Source: Beijerinckiaceae bacterium | GTDB lineage: Bacteria; Pseudomonadota; Alphaproteobacteria; Rhizobiales; Beijerinckiaceae | Reading direction: 5' to 3' | Length of the DNA: 5,653 bases | NCBI GenBank assembly: GCA_027311205.1 | Contig: DAICZI010000139.1 | Coordinates: forward strand, 1-5,653 | Shown here: piece by piece, positions 1 to 5,653 of the stretch | Layout of the letters: the number at the start of each line of letters is the position of its first letter | Position numbering within the stretch: position 1 is the first letter of the stretch | Position numbers and translations under genes: made by a program | The notes under the pieces: model-generated | Databases searched by the model: none | Told to the model about the DNA's origin: nothing | The model's input: the letters and a program-made list of their open reading frames with translations, nothing else

Positions 1-11
1 GCCCTTCTGTT

Positions 12-30
12 ATCGCAGCAGTTTTGCGAT
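12..30 (-). terminator. Weak stem-loop just downstream of leuA, doubtful terminator
   Basis: A 6-bp perfect stem (ATCGCA pairing with TGCGAT, 7-base loop) begins 23 bases beyond the leuA stop codon on the minus strand. It sits where a terminator would be expected. The stem is short and the bases after it on the minus strand (AACAGAAGGG) are not a T tract, so it does not meet the usual intrinsic-terminator pattern. The rest of positions 1-52 shows nothing recognisable. Confidence 0.25.
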
Positions 31-52
31 GTCCAGCTTTATTGCGTGGGCT

Positions 53-1618
53 TTAGTGCGCGGCCGCCATTTGGTCAGGTTTGGCACCACGGGCATTGCG
101 CACGGCCAGCTTGTTCAGTGCTGCAAGATAGGCGCGCACCGAGGCGACCAGCGTGTCTGGATCTGCCCCGCGCCCGATCACCGACTTGCCCTCCTGCGAT
201 AGTCCCACCGACACTTCCGCCTGCGCGTCCGTGCCTTCGGTGACGGCATGAACCTGATAAAGATCGAGCTTGGCCTCATGGGGCACCAGTTTTGCGACCG
301 CATTGAAGATGGCGTCCACCGGGCCGTTGCCGGTCGATTGGCAGGTGACATGGGTGCCATCAATATCCAGCGTCAGGGTCGCCGATTGCGGCCCCATGGT
401 GCCAGCGATCACGGTCAGGGCCACGAGCTTGACGCGGTCATGGGCGCTGCCGATTTCATTATCGGCCAAAGCTTCAATATCCTCGTCGTAAACAATCTTC
501 TTGCGGTCAGCGAGATCCTTGAAGCGCTTGAAAGCGTCGGCCAGCGCATTCTCGCCGAGATTGTAGCCCAGTTCCTTCAGCTTCTCCTTGAAGGCGTGCG
601 ACCCGGAATGCTTGCCCATCACCAGCGAGGTTTTTGACACACCGACGCTTTCAGGCGTCATGATCTCGTAGGTGGAGGCGTTTTTCAGCATCCCGTCCTG
701 ATGGATGCCGCTCTCATGTGCAAAGGCGTTGCGGCCAATGATTGCCTTGTTGTACTGCACCGGAAATGACGTCACCGCCGACACCAGTTTGGCCGCGCGC
801 GTGAGATATTTCGGATCGACGCCGGTGACATAGGGCAAGGCATCGCCGCGCGTGCGGATGGCCATGACGATTTCTTCGAGCGCGGCATTGCCAGCCCGCT
901 CGCCAATCCCATTGATGGTGCATTCCACCTGCCGCGCGCCGCCGCGCACGCCCGCCAGCGAGTTGGCGGCCGCGAGGCCGAGGTCATTGTGGCAATGCAC
1001 CGAGAAAACAGCCTTGTCGGAATTGGCGACGCCCATGCGCACCTGCTCGAACATCGCCTGATATTCATCGGGCGTGGCGTAGCCGACGGTATCGGGCAGA
1101 TTGATGGTGGTCGCTCCGGCCTTGATGGCTGCATCGACGCAGCGCTTGAGGAAATCCAGCGGTGTGCGGGTGGCATCCATGGCCGACCATTCGATATCTT
1201 CGGCAAGGTTGCGGGCGCGCGTCACCGAGGCGACGACCAGCGCCAGCACTTCGTCCTCGGATTTCATCAACTGATATTTCAGGTGGATCGGCGAAGTTGC
1301 GATAAAGGTATGGATGCGTCCGCGTCTGGCCCCTTTGACCGCCTCGCCCGCCCGGTCAATATCCTTGAAACCGGCGCGGGCCAGCCCGGCGACGGTGGCG
1401 TTTTTCACGCGGGCGGCAATGGCCTGCACCGCCTCGAAATCGCCATCGCTGGCGATGGGAAAGCCCGCCTCGATAATGTCAACGCCCATGGTGTCGAGCA
1501 AATCGGCGACTTCAAGTTTTTCATCAAATGTCATGGTCGCGCCCGGCGATTGCTCGCCATCGCGCAAGGTGGTGTCAAAGATCAGCACTTTGTCGGCATT
1601 ATGGGCAATTTGTGTCAT
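53..1618 (-). CDS. leuA: 2-isopropylmalate synthase (LeuA)
   Basis: This cytoplasmic enzyme condenses acetyl-CoA with 2-oxoisovalerate to give 2-isopropylmalate, the first committed and leucine-inhibited step of leucine synthesis. The 521-residue protein is of normal length for the bacterial family. Residues about 10-285 form the HMGL-like TIM barrel: [12 protein letters not shown] (15-26) holds the catalytic Arg19 and metal ligand Asp20, and SVHCHNDLG (206-214) holds metal-binding His208 and His210. NGIGERAGN (236-244) and [10 protein letters not shown] (301-310) are further family motifs. Residues about 395-505 match the C-terminal LeuA regulatory (dimerisation) domain expected for leucine feedback. 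The start is supported by AGGA eight bases upstream and by the family N-terminus running straight into [13 protein letters not shown]. Citramalate or homocitrate synthase are related alternatives, but full-length similarity to LeuA and the apparent leucine leader upstream favour LeuA. It is transcribed away from nuoE; no other leu gene is visible. Confidence 0.97.
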   Translation of the reverse strand: MTQIAHNADKVLIFDTTLRDGEQSPGATMTFDEKLEVADLLDTMGVDIIEAGFPIASDGDFEAVQAIAARVKNATVAGLARAGFKDIDRAGEAVKGARRGRIHTFIATSPIHLKYQLMKSEDEVLALVVASVTRARNLAEDIEWSAMDATRTPLDFLKRCVDAAIKAGATTINLPDTVGYATPDEYQAMFEQVRMGVANSDKAVFSVHCHNDLGLAAANSLAGVRGGARQVECTINGIGERAGNAALEEIVMAIRTRGDALPYVTGVDPKYLTRAAKLVSAVTSFPVQYNKAIIGRNAFAHESGIHQDGMLKNASTYEIMTPESVGVSKTSLVMGKHSGSHAFKEKLKELGYNLGENALADAFKRFKDLADRKKIVYDEDIEALADNEIGSAHDRVKLVALTVIAGTMGPQSATLTLDIDGTHVTCQSTGNGPVDAIFNAVAKLVPHEAKLDLYQVHAVTEGTDAQAEVSVGLSQEGKSVIGRGADPDTLVASVRAYLAALNKLAVRNARGAKPDQMAAAH

Positions 1619-1626
1619 GGCTCTTG

Positions 1627-1630
1627 TCCT
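1627..1630 (-). promoter_or_regulatory. Ribosome binding site of leuA
   Basis: AGGA on the minus strand lies eight bases before the leuA ATG. It supports the start at 1618. Confidence 0.6.
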
Positions 1631-1683
1631 GAGGATGGTGCCCGTCGCATCATGGCGCGGGCCTGGAAAGGGAGATCATCTCG

Positions 1684-1728
1684 AAAAACCCCTGCAGGCC
1701 TGGGCAAATGCCCGTGAGGCCTCAGGGG
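1684..1728 (-). terminator. Intrinsic terminator in the leuA leader (candidate attenuator)
   Basis: On the minus strand, CCCCTGAGGCCT (1728-1717) pairs with AGGCCTGCAGGGG (1701-1689), with one small internal bulge. An inner GGGC/GCCC hairpin lies inside the loop, and five T follow at 1688-1684. This is a textbook intrinsic terminator pointing towards leuA and ending 66 bases before its start codon. A strong terminator in front of a complete biosynthetic gene makes sense as an attenuator. The 5' arm can also take part in other pairings: TGAGGCCTCA (1724-1715) is a perfect palindrome flanked by GCCC and GGGC, and AGGCC (1722-1718) can pair with GGCCT (1745-1741). Alternative folds are therefore possible. 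The hairpin and T tract are seen directly; the regulatory role is inference. Confidence 0.7.
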
Positions 1729-1799
1729 CGAGGAAGCAGCAGGCCAAGCCGCGAACCGGTGAGGGTGCGCGGGGCGTGGGCTTGGTTCGTGAGGGGCAC
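1722..1799 (-). CDS. Putative leucine leader peptide of leuA
   Basis: A 25-residue ORF with GTG start reads MPLTNQAHAPRTLTGSRL and ends in GLLLPRP. Four of five consecutive codons near its end are Leu (CTT, GGC, CTG, CTG, CTT at 1748-1734). The TGA stop falls inside the 5' arm of the terminator hairpin. A short ORF with clustered codons for the pathway's end product, placed just before a terminator and a biosynthetic gene, is the hallmark of translation-coupled attenuation. A second in-frame GTG at 1811 would give a 29-residue version. Weak points are the lack of an ATG or clear Shine-Dalgarno sequence, and a stop codon that lies within the terminator stem rather than before it. The exact start is uncertain; the Leu cluster is the persuasive part. 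Confidence 0.5.
   Translation of the reverse strand: MPLTNQAHAPRTLTGSRLGLLLPRP
1744..1789 (-). other. Upstream hairpin of the leuA leader
   Basis: On the minus strand CCAAGCC (1785-1779) can pair with GGCTTGG (1750-1744). The overlapping CGAACC (1789-1784) can instead pair with GGTTCG (1757-1752). The first Leu codon of the putative leader peptide lies in the 3' arm of the first pairing. This is the usual place for a pause hairpin that a stalled ribosome would open. The pairings are read from the sequence; the pausing role is inference. Confidence 0.4.
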
Positions 1800-1842
1800 A
1801 AAATGCGGCACGCGAAGACCATGGGCTGAATTGCAGAGCCAG

Positions 1843-1870
1843 CTTAGCCCAAAGGTGCGGGTCGTGGCAA
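1843..1870 (-). promoter_or_regulatory. Candidate leuA promoter
   Basis: TTGCCA (1870-1865, five of six to TTGACA) and GCTAAG (1848-1843, three of six to TATAAT) are 16 bases apart on the minus strand. Transcription from here would start just upstream of the putative leader peptide and include the full attenuator. The -10 match is poor, so this is only the best candidate by eye. Confidence 0.3.
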
Positions 1871-1931
1871 GACCCTTCTCGCCCTCGCGGAAGACCTGTG
1901 CCCGCAGGGTGGATGTGAGAGTCTCTGCCCA

Positions 1932-1960
1932 TTGCCAAGCGCCGAGCTTGCCTTTAGGAA
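1932..1960 (+). promoter_or_regulatory. Weak candidate nuoE promoter
   Basis: TTGCCA (1932-1937) and TAGGAA (1955-1960) are separated by 17 bases, about 35 bases upstream of the nuoE start codon. The -35 box is good but the -10 is weak. A promoter is expected somewhere here because leuA runs the other way, so nuoE cannot be co-transcribed with an upstream gene in this window. Confidence 0.25.
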
Positions 1961-1984
1961 GCTCGTTAGTTCTTTCCCGATCAT

Positions 1985-1988
1985 GGAG
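1985..1988 (+). promoter_or_regulatory. Ribosome binding site that fixes the nuoE start
   Basis: GGAG lies seven bases before the ATG at 1996. The nuoE reading frame stays open for 96 codons further upstream, to an ATG at 1708, so this site decides the start. It agrees with the protein, where family-like sequence ([10 protein letters not shown]) begins at exactly this Met. Confidence 0.65.
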
Positions 1989-1995
1989 CTGTCGG

Positions 1996-2667
1996 ATGGC
2001 CGTTCGCCGTCTCGCTGAAATTCAGCCAGAAAGCTTTGCCTTCAGCCCGGAAAATCTGAAGTGGTGCCAGGCGCAAATCGCCAAATATCCCGAAGGGCGG
2101 CAGGCCTCGGCGGTGCTGTCGCTGCTATGGCGGGCGCAGGCCCAAAATGACTATTGGCTGTGCCGGCCCGCGATTGAAACGGTGGCAACCATGCTCGGCA
2201 TGGCCCCGATTCGCGTGCTCGAAATCGCCACTTTCTATTCGATGTTCAATCTTGAGCCGGTCGGCAAGTTTTATGTCCAGCTTTGCGGCACCACGCCCTG
2301 CGCTTTGCGCGGTGCCGACGCAATCCGCAAGGTCTGCGAGACGAAAATCGGCCCGCAGCGCCACGTGTCGGCCAACGGCTTGTTTGCGTGGAGCGAAGTC
2401 GAGTGCCTGGGTGCTTGCTGCAACGCGCCGATGGTGCAGATCAATGATGATTATTACGAGGATTTGACGCCCGAATCCTTTGCGCAATTGCTTGATGACC
2501 TTGCCGCAGGCAAGCCCGTGCGCAAGGGCTCGCAAGCGGGCCGCATGTCCTCCGAACCGGTCGGCGGCGATACTACGCTGACTGATGGCAAACTTTACGA
2601 CGGCTCTGAACTTGGACCCTGGAAACAGCGTTTTGAGGCGGTCGACACCGTCAAACAGCCCGGATAA
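1996..2667 (+). CDS. nuoE: NADH-quinone oxidoreductase subunit E (24 kDa-type, NuoE)
   Basis: NuoE is a peripheral-arm subunit of respiratory complex I, carrying the N1a [2Fe-2S] cluster beside the NADH/FMN site of NuoF on the cytoplasmic side. The protein is 223 residues from the chosen Met. An N-terminal helical part holds [10 protein letters not shown]; the thioredoxin-like ferredoxin domain follows. The four cluster cysteines are visible: Cys97 and Cys102 in CGTTPC, and Cys137 and Cys141 in [22 protein letters not shown] follows, as is typical of the family. An extra cysteine, Cys142, sits next to the last ligand, where I would expect Val. Beyond about residue 170 there is a tail ([19 protein letters not shown]) of the kind found in alphaproteobacterial NuoE. 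The gap to nuoF is five bases, indicating one transcript. HoxE or a formate dehydrogenase gamma subunit are possible relatives, but the N-terminus and tail fit complex I. No nuoD precedes it, which is unusual. Confidence 0.95.
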   Translation: MAVRRLAEIQPESFAFSPENLKWCQAQIAKYPEGRQASAVLSLLWRAQAQNDYWLCRPAIETVATMLGMAPIRVLEIATFYSMFNLEPVGKFYVQLCGTTPCALRGADAIRKVCETKIGPQRHVSANGLFAWSEVECLGACCNAPMVQINDDYYEDLTPESFAQLLDDLAAGKPVRKGSQAGRMSSEPVGGDTTLTDGKLYDGSELGPWKQRFEAVDTVKQPG

Positions 2668-2672
2668 AGACC

Positions 2673-3977
2673 ATGCTTGCTGACAAAGACCGGATTTTCA
2701 CCAATCTTTATGGCCGCCAATCGCCTGGCCTGAAGGCTGCGATGCAGCGCGGCGCGTGGGATGGGACAAAATTCCTCATCGATCAGGGCCGCGACTGGAT
2801 CATCAACGAGATGAAAGCCTCCGGCCTGCGCGGTCGCGGTGGCGCGGGCTTTCCCACCGGCCTGAAATGGTCGTTCATGCCCAAGCCTGATCCGGCGCGG
2901 CCTTCATACCTCGTCGTCAATGCTGACGAATCCGAGCCCGGTACCTGCAAGGACCGCGAGATCATGCGCAATGATCCGCATCTGCTGGTCGAGGGCTGCC
3001 TGATCGCCTCGATGGCGATGGGCGCTCATGCCTGCTACATTTACATTCGCGGCGAATATATTGCCGAGCGCGACGCGCTGGAGCGTGCCGTGGCCGAGGC
3101 TTACGACGCCAGACTGATCGGCAAGGACAACGTCCACGGCTGGCCCTTTGACCTTTATGTCCATCATGGTGCTGGTGCCTATATTTGCGGTGAGGAAACC
3201 GCCTTGCTCGAAAGCCTTGAGGGCAAGAAGGGCATGCCGCGCATGAAGCCGCCATTTCCGGCGAACATGGGGCTTTATGGCTGTCCGACAACCGTCAACA
3301 ATGTCGAATCGATCGCTGTCGCGCCGACCATCCTGCGGCGCGGAGCCGCGTGGTTTTCGTCCTTTGGCGCGAAAGGCAACGCTGGCACCAAGCTTTTCTG
3401 CATTTCCGGCCATGTCAACAATCAGTGCAATGTCGAAGAGGCGATGTCGATCACGTTCCGCGAACTTATCGAGCGGCATTGCGGCGGCGTGCGCGGCGGT
3501 TGGGACAATCTGCTCGCCGTCATCCCCGGCGGTTCCTCGGTGCGCTGCGTGCCCGCCGACCAGATCATCGACACGCCGATGGATTTTGATTCGCTATCAA
3601 AACTACGCTCGGGCCTTGGCACGGCGGCAGTGATTGTCATGGACAAGTCCACTGACATCGTGCGGGCGATTGCGCGGCTGTCGTATTTCTACAAGCACGA
3701 GAGCTGCGGCCAATGCACGCCTTGCCGCGAGGGCACCGGCTGGATGTGGCGTGTCGTCACAAGAATGGCCGAGGGCAGGGCGCAAAAGCGCGAGATCGAC
3801 ATGCTGCTCGATGTTTCCAAGCAGATCGAGGGCCACACGATCTGCGCACTGGGCGACGCCGCAGCATGGCCGATTCAGGGTCTGATCGCCCATTTCCGCC
3901 CGGAAATCGAGCGACGCATCGATCAATACGCTGCCAATCCCCATTCCGATCCGGTGATGCTGGCGGCGGCTGAATAA
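2673..3977 (+). CDS. nuoF: NADH-quinone oxidoreductase subunit F (51 kDa-type, NuoF)
   Basis: NuoF is the NADH-oxidising subunit of complex I: it binds NADH and FMN and passes electrons through the N3 [4Fe-4S] cluster. At 434 residues it has the normal length for alphaproteobacterial NuoF. Motifs in order are [16 protein letters not shown] (51-66, glycine-rich nucleotide site), [15 protein letters not shown] (82-96), [19 protein letters not shown] (166-184, FMN site), a SLBB-like segment around 245-330, and the cluster ligands Cys345, Cys348 and Cys351 in [15 protein letters not shown] plus Cys391 in HTICALGD. No key residue is missing. The ATG follows the nuoE stop by five bases with only a weak Shine-Dalgarno (GGA in the nuoE end), so translational coupling is likely. 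HoxF or FdsB would normally carry extra domains, so NuoF is the best call. nuoG would normally follow; here a spacer and an IS element do. Confidence 0.97.
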   Translation: MLADKDRIFTNLYGRQSPGLKAAMQRGAWDGTKFLIDQGRDWIINEMKASGLRGRGGAGFPTGLKWSFMPKPDPARPSYLVVNADESEPGTCKDREIMRNDPHLLVEGCLIASMAMGAHACYIYIRGEYIAERDALERAVAEAYDARLIGKDNVHGWPFDLYVHHGAGAYICGEETALLESLEGKKGMPRMKPPFPANMGLYGCPTTVNNVESIAVAPTILRRGAAWFSSFGAKGNAGTKLFCISGHVNNQCNVEEAMSITFRELIERHCGGVRGGWDNLLAVIPGGSSVRCVPADQIIDTPMDFDSLSKLRSGLGTAAVIVMDKSTDIVRAIARLSYFYKHESCGQCTPCREGTGWMWRVVTRMAEGRAQKREIDMLLDVSKQIEGHTICALGDAAAWPIQGLIAHFRPEIERRIDQYAANPHSDPVMLAAAE

Positions 3978-4264
3978 AGCCCAAATAGGCTTATACCTCG
4001 CCATGACGAAAGATTGAGTTCAACAAAGTTCAAAAAACTTTACCCGGCCTCAATCGGCTTTAAGGTGCGCGCGCAGCCATACACAATACCGGGGCTGTTT
4101 CTTGCAAAGCGCGGCTCGCGTAAACGGTGGCCGGGCAATAGCGCCAAAAAGATAAGTGCTTGCTGTCACCGCGAAAAATTCCTTTTGATTGGAAATCATA
4201 TAAGAACCTGGCGGCCAAACCGTTTTTCCCACATTATAGAACCCAATGATGGCGTCGTTATTAA
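3978..4264 (+). other. Spacer after nuoF, no convincing gene
   Basis: This stretch between nuoF and the insertion sequence is visibly AT-richer than the genes around it. It contains small dyads: AAGCC/GGCTT at 3977-3992, AAAGTT/AACTTT at 4025-4041 and TGATT/AATCA at 4186-4198. None is followed by a T tract, so no clear nuoF terminator is seen. A 99-residue open frame from a TTG at 4014 runs through it into the IS region. It has poor codon choice, no recognisable motif and no ribosome binding site, so I do not call it a gene. Confidence 0.5.
4186..4204 (+). promoter_or_regulatory. Small dyad next to a -10-like box
   Basis: TGATTGGAAATCA (5-bp arms, 3-base centre) is followed directly by TATAAG, five of six to the -10 consensus. 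No good -35 box is found 15-18 bases upstream. It could be an operator-promoter serving whatever lay downstream of nuoF before the IS inserted, or chance in AT-rich sequence. Confidence 0.2.
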
Positions 4265-4292
4265 CCCATCTTATTCACCGGGCCGTCGAATC

Positions 4293-4354
4293 TGGCTGGC
4301 GGATGTAGCTTAACGTATTGATTTCGTGTATGGATTGGTTGCTTACGCCAGCCA
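4293..4354 (+). repeat. 9-bp inverted repeat around the upstream transposase start
   Basis: TGGCTGGCG (4293-4301) and CGCCAGCCA (4346-4354) are perfect inverted copies separated by 44 bases. The ATG at 4330 lies in the loop. TTGGTT (4335-4340) and AACCAA (4361-4366) form a second, overlapping inverted pair. Such structures near the start of an IS can hide the initiation region in read-through RNA; that role is inference. Confidence 0.45.
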
Positions 4355-5653
4355 TTCACAAACCAAACAATCGGCCACACCAGCCATGTCCCTCGATAGC
4401 GCTCCAGGCTTTGCTTTTCCAGCCGTTTCCCCGCAAAAAAGTGAACGCAGCCTTTGATGGCGGGCGGATTTCTTCTGACGGCGGGGTGATGCTGCTTGCG
4501 GCGGTGGAGCGACGGTTGGGCCTTGCTGACAGGCTCGCCGCGCTCATCGCCGATCCGCGCGATCCCGCCCGCACCATCCACAGCACGACCAGCCTGATCC
4601 GCGCCCGCATCTTCGCCATCTGCTGCGGCTATGAGGATTGCGATGATCTTGATCACCTCCGCGACGATCCGGCTTTCAAGGATCCGGCTTTCAAACTGGC
4701 CTGCGGGCAACTGCCCGATAGCGGCCACAAGCTTTGCTCGCAGCCAACTTTGTCGCGCTTCGAGAACCAGCCGTCGTTTCGCGAGATCGTTGCGCTCGGC
4801 CATGGCTTGATCGATTTCTATTGCGCCAGCTATGCCACGCCACCCGAGGCGGTGACGCTGGATATTGACGACACCTGCGACGTTGCCCATGGCCACCAGC
4901 AATTGTCCCTGTTCAACGCCCATTATGACGAGCGCTGCTTTTTGCCGATCCATGTCTATGACACCGCGACGGGGCGACCGGTGGCGGTGATCCTGCGGCC
5001 TGGCAAGACCCCGTCGGGCAAGGAAGTGCGTGGCCATTTGCGCCGGATCGTGCGCCGCATCCGCCGCCACTGGCCCCAAACCCGGCTGACCATCCGGGGC
5101 GATGGCCATTATGGCCGCCCCGAGGCGATGCAATGGTGCGAGGACAATGGCATCGATTATGTCTTTGGGCTGTCCGGCAACAGTGTTTTGTCAGGCCTCG
5201 TCGACGTCGCGGCCGACGATATCCGCACCCGCCGGGCGCTGGGCAACATGCCGGTACTGCGCGGCTATGGTGAGGCGCGTTACGCTGCCGGAAGCTGGAA
5301 GAAGCAGCGCCGGGCCTGTGCAAGGATTGAAGCCACCGCGCTTGGCCTCGACATCCGCTTCGTGGTCACCAACATTGCCGCTGGTTCGCCCGAGCATATC
5401 TATGATCAGCTGTATTGCGCGCGCGGAAACATGGAAAACCTGATCAAGCTGCACAAAAGCCAGCTCAAATCCGACCGCACTTCATGCCGCTCGCCGCTGG
5501 CCAACCAAATGCGCCTGATCCTGCACACCGCCGCTTACTGGCTAATGCTGCGGCTGCGCGATGCCATTCCCAAGGCGCAAGCCCTGGCGGTGGCTGAGTT
5601 CAAGACGATCCGCGAACGGCTGCTGAAAATCGGCGTCCGGGTGATCGAGACCG
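4330..5653 (+). CDS. IS1380-family transposase, 3' end cut by the window
   Basis: This DDE transposase catalyses cut-and-paste type movement of its own element. The frame is open from an ATG at 4330 to the window edge, 441 codons, with no stop reached; the family is usually not much longer, so only a short tail should be missing. Recognisable segments are AAFDGGRISSDGGVMLL near the N-terminus, LDIDDTCD (177-184, first catalytic Asp), IRGDGHYG (255-262, second Asp at 258), and YCARGNMENLIKLHK with Tyr362, Arg365, Glu369 and Lys376. The last is an exact Y-x2-R-x3-E-x6-K signature containing the catalytic Glu. The start is uncertain. An ATG at 4386 in another frame gives MSLDSAPGFAFPAVS, a plausible family N-terminus, but needs one base skipped at the A6 run (4435-4440) to join the main frame. 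TTG 4411 and GTG 4441 are in-frame alternatives. No clear Shine-Dalgarno precedes any of them. Residues 113-122 contain a repeated DPAFK. Confidence 0.9.
   Translation, partial: MDWLLTPAIHKPNNRPHQPCPSIALQALLFQPFPRKKVNAAFDGGRISSDGGVMLLAAVERRLGLADRLAALIADPRDPARTIHSTTSLIRARIFAICCGYEDCDDLDHLRDDPAFKDPAFKLACGQLPDSGHKLCSQPTLSRFENQPSFREIVALGHGLIDFYCASYATPPEAVTLDIDDTCDVAHGHQQLSLFNAHYDERCFLPIHVYDTATGRPVAVILRPGKTPSGKEVRGHLRRIVRRIRRHWPQTRLTIRGDGHYGRPEAMQWCEDNGIDYVFGLSGNSVLSGLVDVAADDIRTRRALGNMPVLRGYGEARYAAGSWKKQRRACARIEATALGLDIRFVVTNIAAGSPEHIYDQLYCARGNMENLIKLHKSQLKSDRTSCRSPLANQMRLILHTAAYWLMLRLRDAIPKAQALAVAEFKTIRERLLKIGVRVIET
4666..4695 (+). repeat. 15-bp in-frame tandem duplication inside the transposase gene
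   Basis: GATCCGGCTTTCAAG (4666-4680) is followed at once by GATCCGGCTTTCAAA (4681-4695), 14 of 15 bases identical. It adds a second DPAFK to the protein. From memory of the family, a single DPAFKLACG is usual, so this looks like a recent slippage duplication. It keeps the frame. Confidence 0.8.

Larger units (their letters stand above)
4265..5653 (+). mobile_element. IS1380-family insertion sequence, left part; right end outside window
   Basis: The element is identified from its transposase. The left boundary is not proven. I place it provisionally at 4265, where CCCATCTTATTCACC follows an AT-rich TTATTAA, because IS1380-type ends commonly begin with CC and sit a short distance (here about 65-120 bases) before the transposase. 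The right inverted repeat and the target duplication are not in the window, so the ends cannot be matched. The element lies downstream of nuoF in the same orientation. Confidence 0.65.

Noticed and set aside
989..1717. 242-residue plus-strand ORF opposite leuA
   Set aside because: It is antisense to the conserved N-terminal half of leuA and has no domain; a GC-rich shadow.
1615..1938. 107-residue minus-strand ORF ending with ATGA overlap onto leuA
   Set aside because: The ATGA overlap hints at coupling, but the ORF runs straight through the terminator hairpin, is Pro/Arg/His-rich like a shadow of GC-rich sequence, and has no recognisable motif.
1708..1995. Upstream extension of the nuoE frame to an ATG at 1708 (319-residue version)
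   Set aside because: The added 96 residues are Arg/Pro/Ser-rich with no family similarity, cross the leuA leader, and are not needed: the Met at 1996 has a good GGAG site and begins the family sequence.
3977..3992. AAGCC/GGCTT stem overlapping the nuoF stop as a terminator
   Set aside because: Only five base pairs and no T tract after it.
4258..4275. Two TTATT copies near the proposed IS left end as a target duplication
   Set aside because: Both lie near the left end of the element; a target duplication needs one copy beyond the right end, which is outside the window.
4014..4313. 99-residue ORF between nuoF and the transposase
   Set aside because: TTG start without a ribosome binding site, unusual codons such as several ATA, no motif, and it runs across the likely IS boundary.
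4261..5133. 290-residue minus-strand ORF over the IS
   Set aside because: It lies entirely antisense to the transposase, whose catalytic motifs are clear on the plus strand.

Overview
The window looks like a piece of an alphaproteobacterial chromosome, probably Hyphomicrobiales-like. This is inferred from the protein style of LeuA, NuoE and NuoF, the GC-rich codon choice and the alphaproteobacterial type of NuoE with a C-terminal tail. No rRNA, tRNA, CRISPR array, phage gene or toxin-antitoxin pair is visible. I found no new multi-gene system; the interesting points are regulatory and structural.

Layout. (1) Positions 53-1618, minus strand: complete leuA, 2-isopropylmalate synthase, the first committed step of leucine synthesis. 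(2) Positions 1619-1995: a 377-base divergent intergenic region. On the minus strand it holds what looks like a leucine attenuator: a short GTG-initiated ORF ending in a Leu-rich stretch (LGLLLPRP), an upstream hairpin whose 3' arm carries the first of those Leu codons, and a strong GC-rich hairpin followed by five T, all before leuA. On the plus strand it holds the ribosome binding site, and presumably the promoter, of nuoE. (3) Positions 1996-3977, plus strand: nuoE and nuoF, five bases apart, the NADH-oxidising subunits of respiratory complex I with their iron-sulfur, FMN and NADH motifs intact. (4) Positions 3978 to about 4264: an AT-richer spacer with no convincing gene and a few small dyads. 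(5) From about 4265 to the window end: the left part of an IS1380-family insertion sequence. Its transposase reads open through the right edge, with the DDE residues and the YREK signature visible. The C-terminal tail and right inverted repeat lie outside the window.

How it fits together. leuA and nuoEF are unrelated in function and divergently transcribed. nuoE and nuoF form a tight two-gene unit whose products work together in the peripheral arm of complex I. Two expected neighbours are missing: nuoD is not upstream (leuA is there instead), and an IS element lies downstream where nuoG would normally follow. The complex I genes therefore appear split in this genome, and the IS may have contributed on the downstream side. 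The transposase has an ambiguous N-terminus at an A6 run and a 15-base in-frame tandem duplication, which raises the question of whether this copy is active.
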